Origin: Halanaerobium saccharolyticum
Lineage (GTDB): Bacteria > Bacillota > Halanaerobiia > Halanaerobiales > Halanaerobiaceae
Direction: 5' to 3'
NCBI RefSeq assembly: GCF_003259895.1
Contig: NZ_QLME01000003.1
Coordinates: 1-64,000 of the forward strand
Length of the DNA: 64,000 nt
Positions 61,495-64,000 of this stretch are shown here, piece by piece; within the stretch, counting starts at the first letter, position 1; every line of letters begins with the position of its first letter. Below the pieces are notes generated by a model. It was not told the DNA's origin, searched no databases, and saw nothing but the letters and a program-made list of their open reading frames with translations. A program made the translations under genes and the position numbers.

Positions 61495-62170
61495 AATCTC
61501 TATTGATAGTTTATTATTAGCTGAATGGCAGAAAGAATTTGAACTCAAATTTGACTGGGGCTCTAAAATTCCGGCAGTTCTGGCTGGGGTTTATTCCCTG
61601 TCACTTCTTGCTGCAGATGTTGAATCTGAATATTACATTGCCCAACAGGAGTTAATTATTAATCAAAATCCATCTTTAAAGATGGATTTTTCTCTAAGTT
61701 CAGAAATAATTTCTGAAAGAGAATTTGATGAATTTTCTTATTTAAAATTAAAGTCAACAGTTAGTTTTAAGGATAATATACTACTTATTTTAAATTCAAA
61801 GTTAATTAGGACTAAAAATCAAAAATTAAAGAATTCACAAAACCAAAATTTTAAAAAAGAGTTAAATTCAAAAAGAAGTTTCAGCTGGAGAAGATTTAGT
61901 AAAAAAGAAATAGAAAGCTTTGCAGATTTAAGTGGAGATTTGAATTCAATTCATTTAAAATCTGACCCTGTAGTGCAGGGGATGTTAATTTTGCTAACTT
62001 TTGAAGATTTTTTAGCACAAAGAAACAAATTTGCTCAAAAAATAAAAATTAAGTATTTTAGACCGAGTAGAGCCGGTGAAAGTATCTATTTAAATGAAAT
62101 AGATGATAATAGATTTTTGGGATTAGTAGATGATAAAGTTAATTTCGAAATAACCATAAAGGAGAATTAA
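61484..62170 (+). CDS. MaoC-like hotdog-fold protein
   Basis: A 228-residue protein whose C-terminal part (about 130-225) fits a MaoC-type hydratase: FSKKEIESFADLSGDLNSIH has the catalytic Asp and His of the D-x-N-x-x-H motif, followed by a GMLILLTFEDFL helix. The N-terminal half is a degenerate domain without clear motif; MaoC dehydratases often are double hotdogs with one dead half. It could hydrate (R)-3-hydroxyacyl or enoyl-CoA/ACP. ATG at 61484 inside ftsY is preferred over an upstream frame. It precedes bioY by 1 base, linking it to the acyl-CoA genes below. Confidence 0.6.
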   Translation: MRSKISIDSLLLAEWQKEFELKFDWGSKIPAVLAGVYSLSLLAADVESEYYIAQQELIINQNPSLKMDFSLSSEIISEREFDEFSYLKLKSTVSFKDNILLILNSKLIRTKNQKLKNSQNQNFKKELNSKRSFSWRRFSKKEIESFADLSGDLNSIHLKSDPVVQGMLILLTFEDFLAQRNKFAQKIKIKYFRPSRAGESIYLNEIDDNRFLGLVDDKVNFEITIKEN

Positions 62171-62171
62171 A

Positions 62172-62714
62172 ATGTTTAAAAAAATAAGTGTTAAAAATTT
62201 GACTTATTCGGCACTGTTTACTGCCTTAATTAGTGTTTTAAGTTATATAACTATACCATTACCATTTAGCCCGGTTCCGATTACAGCTCAGTCGCTGGCT
62301 ATTATGGTGGCTGCAGTAATATTATCGACTCAGGAGACAGCACTGGCAATTGGTACTTTTTTATTTTTAGGAATTGCAGGTGTTCCTGTTTTTTCTGGTG
62401 GTAGAGCGGGTCTGGGCGTAATATTTGGTCCTTCTGGTGGCTATTTAATTGGATTTTTGATTGGTGGTATAATTATTAGTATCTTAACTAAAAATAAAGA
62501 AAATTTCTGGCAGGTTTTAGCAGGGGTTATTATAGGTGGAATTATTGTAATTCACATTCTTGGCTTTATCTGGCTGAGTCAGGCAACCGGGATGGGATTA
62601 AAAGAAGCTTTTCTTTCTGGTAGTCTGCCTTTTATACCTGGAGATTTATTTAAAGCAGTACTGGCTGCCTATCTTGGAATTAGAATCAATAAAAGCTTAG
62701 GAAATAGGTATTAA
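62172..62714 (+). CDS. bioY: Biotin transporter BioY (ECF S component)
   Basis: A 180-residue membrane protein with about six hydrophobic helices. The BioY signature LPFSPVPITAQSLAIMVAA lies near 31, and the GVIFGPSGGYLIGFLIGG loop (near 79) is conserved. It captures biotin and works alone or with the ECF ATPase module, which is not encoded here. The order bioY-thiolase-acyl-CoA ligase is the yhfU-yhfS-yhfT group of Bacillus, proposed to belong to the biotin regulon. A GGAG site lies 10 bases before the ATG. Confidence 0.92.
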   Translation: MFKKISVKNLTYSALFTALISVLSYITIPLPFSPVPITAQSLAIMVAAVILSTQETALAIGTFLFLGIAGVPVFSGGRAGLGVIFGPSGGYLIGFLIGGIIISILTKNKENFWQVLAGVIIGGIIVIHILGFIWLSQATGMGLKEAFLSGSLPFIPGDLFKAVLAAYLGIRINKSLGNRY

Positions 62715-62715
62715 A

Positions 62716-63879
62716 ATGAAAAAAGTTTATATTTTAGGTGGTTTAAGGACAGCAATTGGGAAAACAGGCGGTCATTTTAAAAAAATGCTGCCAGAAGATT
62801 TAACTGCTGAAGTTCTTAATGCTTTACTAGAAAAATATAAGCTGGAAGCTGCTGATATTAATCAAGTTATTCTGGGAAATGCTGTTGGCCCTGGTGGCAA
62901 TATTGCCCGTTTATCACTTCTAAAGGCTGGCTGGCCGCTTTCTATTCCAGCTACGACTATTGATTTTCAGTGTGGTTCAGCTTTAAGTTCAATTAATATG
63001 GCAGCAGCCTTAATAAAGTCAGGTCAGTCTGAAATCATAGTTGCCGGAGGTCTGGAAAGCACCAGTCTTGAAATAAAGAAGAAATTGAATAAAAATGATC
63101 CTCGATTTCAAGAAAAAAGTGATTTTCTAGAAAGAGCATTTTTTTCGCCTGCAGAAATTGGAGATCCTGATATGGGTATTGGGGCAGAAAATGTCGCTGA
63201 ATTATATGATAATATTAGTAGAGAAGAAATGGACAGGTGGGCAATTAAGAGCCATCAAAAAGCTTTGGAAGCCCAGCAAACTGGGTTATTGGATGATATA
63301 ATACTTTCTGTAAAAAATACTAGAAACGAATTAATTGATAAAGACGAAGGCATAAGAAAAAATATTTCCTATAAGCTCTTAAAAAGATTAAAACCGGTTT
63401 TTAAAAAAGAGGGGAAAATTACAGCTGGTAATTCCTGTTTAACTCATGATGGAGCTGCTGCTGTTGTTTTAGTCTCAGAGGCTTTTTTAAAAGAGAATAA
63501 TTTAAAAGCAGAGGCAGAATTCATTATGGGAAGGGACAGAGGTGTAGATCCTAATCTCTCACCAATGGGGCCAGTTCCAGTTGTGAGAGAGATTCTTGCC
63601 GAAAATAAACTAAACACTTCTAATCTTGACGCTGTAGAAATCAATGAGGCCTTTGCAGTAAAGATACTGGCCTGCAGTCAGGAACTCGGTCTGGATCTTG
63701 CTAAAGTGAATATTTTAGGTGGAGCTCTGGCTTATGGTCATCCATATGGAGCTTCTGGAGCTATAATTTTACTTCATTTATTACAATCTTTAAAAAAGAT
63801 TAATGGTCAATATGGACTGGCAGCTATGGGAGCTGCCGGAGGACAGGGAGTTGGAACATTAATTAAAAAGATTGGTTAA
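62716..63879 (+). CDS. Acetyl-CoA acetyltransferase (thiolase) family
   Basis: A 387-residue thiolase that condenses or splits acyl-CoA with acetyl-CoA. Catalytic Cys is in DFQCGSALSSINMAA (near 88); the His is in EINEAFAVK (near 310), and the C-terminal GALAYGHPYGASGAI (near 338) and AAMGAAGGQGVG (near 370) complete the active site. It is somewhat divergent in the first cysteine loop (FQCGSA rather than NVCSS/CASG). It is placed between bioY and an acyl-CoA ligase, so a pimelate- or fatty-acid-related role in biotin precursor metabolism is possible. Confidence 0.87.
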   Translation: MKKVYILGGLRTAIGKTGGHFKKMLPEDLTAEVLNALLEKYKLEAADINQVILGNAVGPGGNIARLSLLKAGWPLSIPATTIDFQCGSALSSINMAAALIKSGQSEIIVAGGLESTSLEIKKKLNKNDPRFQEKSDFLERAFFSPAEIGDPDMGIGAENVAELYDNISREEMDRWAIKSHQKALEAQQTGLLDDIILSVKNTRNELIDKDEGIRKNISYKLLKRLKPVFKKEGKITAGNSCLTHDGAAAVVLVSEAFLKENNLKAEAEFIMGRDRGVDPNLSPMGPVPVVREILAENKLNTSNLDAVEINEAFAVKILACSQELGLDLAKVNILGGALAYGHPYGASGAIILLHLLQSLKKINGQYGLAAMGAAGGQGVGTLIKKIG

Positions 63880-63888
63880 GGAGAATTT

Positions 63889-64000
63889 ATGTTAATTTAT
63901 GATAAAGTATTAGAGTCTGCAGAGAAAAATCCAGAAAAAATTGCTTTAATTAATGGAAATCAAAAAATTACTTATCGAGAATTGAGTCTGAAGATCAGAA
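63889..64000 (+). CDS. AMP-dependent acyl-CoA synthetase, N-terminal fragment (partial at window end)
   Basis: Only the first 37 codons are in the window. The ATG lies 6 bases after AAGGAG. The segment AEKNPEKIALINGNQKITYRE is the start of adenylate-forming ligases (acyl-CoA synthetases), whose N-terminus reads P-x-K-x-A-hydrophobic and then TY-x-E-L. It is adjacent to the thiolase, matching the yhfT position of the Bacillus yhfUST group. The rest continues beyond base 64000. Confidence 0.75.
   Translation, partial: MLIYDKVLESAEKNPEKIALINGNQKITYRELSLKIR

Overview
The window looks like chromosome of a halophilic, anaerobic, low-GC diderm Firmicute, most likely Halanaerobiales (Halanaerobium-like). 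The evidence is AT-rich DNA with Firmicute gene order (aroQ-pepP-efp, asp23-amaP-nusB, xseAB-ispA-dxs-tlyA-nadK-recN-spo0A, scpAB-rluB, smc-ftsY), strong AGGAGG ribosome binding sites, an OLE RNA with its OapA partner, and an outer-membrane secretin in an organism that also carries spo0A and spoVS. The genus is inferred from these traits, not from a database search. Every protein gene lies on the plus strand. The only minus-strand gene I support is a tRNA-Leu(CAG).

Layout. 1-2710: an AT-rich accessory patch with a 5'-truncated gene, its C-terminally shorter paralogue, and an exported alpha/beta-hydrolase-like protein that appears to have lost its catalytic residues. 2776-15341: a branched-chain amino acid supercluster (ilvE, ilvD, ilvB, ilvN, ilvC, leuA, leuC, leuD, leuB, cimA) with a clear sigma-A promoter and a structured leader with an intrinsic terminator before ilvB. 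CimA gives a threonine-independent route to isoleucine. 15666-24462: one operon for a type IV pilus/type II secretion-like machine (assembly ATPase, platform protein, pseudopilins, PilM/N/O/P-like proteins, secretin). 24549-28340: an aroK-aroB fusion, aroQ, an Xaa-Pro peptidase and efp. 28375-32554: an NAD(P)H oxidoreductase, the Asp23/AmaP/DUF2273 envelope-stress trio, nusB and an aspartate aminotransferase. 32808-35376: tRNA-Leu and a probable NfnAB transhydrogenase. 35390-45170: xseAB, ispA, OLE RNA, oapA, dxs, tlyA, nadK, recN, spo0A. 45184-51891: nudix hydrolase, EndoQ-like nuclease, M29 aminopeptidase, a rod-shaped non-coding element, then a nucleoside/nicotinate salvage operon. 51961-61494: nucleotidyltransferase, M50 protease, scpA, scpB, rluB, spoVS, smc, ftsY (chromosome organisation and membrane targeting). 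61484-64000: MaoC-like protein, bioY, thiolase and the start of an acyl-CoA ligase.

The most interesting non-protein signals are the OLE RNA (37831-38385), a 216-nt rod-like inverted structure with a central bubble that resembles 6S RNA (48061-48276), the ilvB leader (5650-5957), and a direct-repeat plus inverted-repeat array before the secretion operon (15470-15642). The most interesting protein signals are an elongation factor P with arginine at the modified tip position, the compact secretin operon, the inactive-looking hydrolase, and the absence of spoIIIA, spoIVB and argR from positions where related Firmicutes carry them, although spo0A and spoVS remain. No CRISPR array, prophage or complete insertion sequence was seen.
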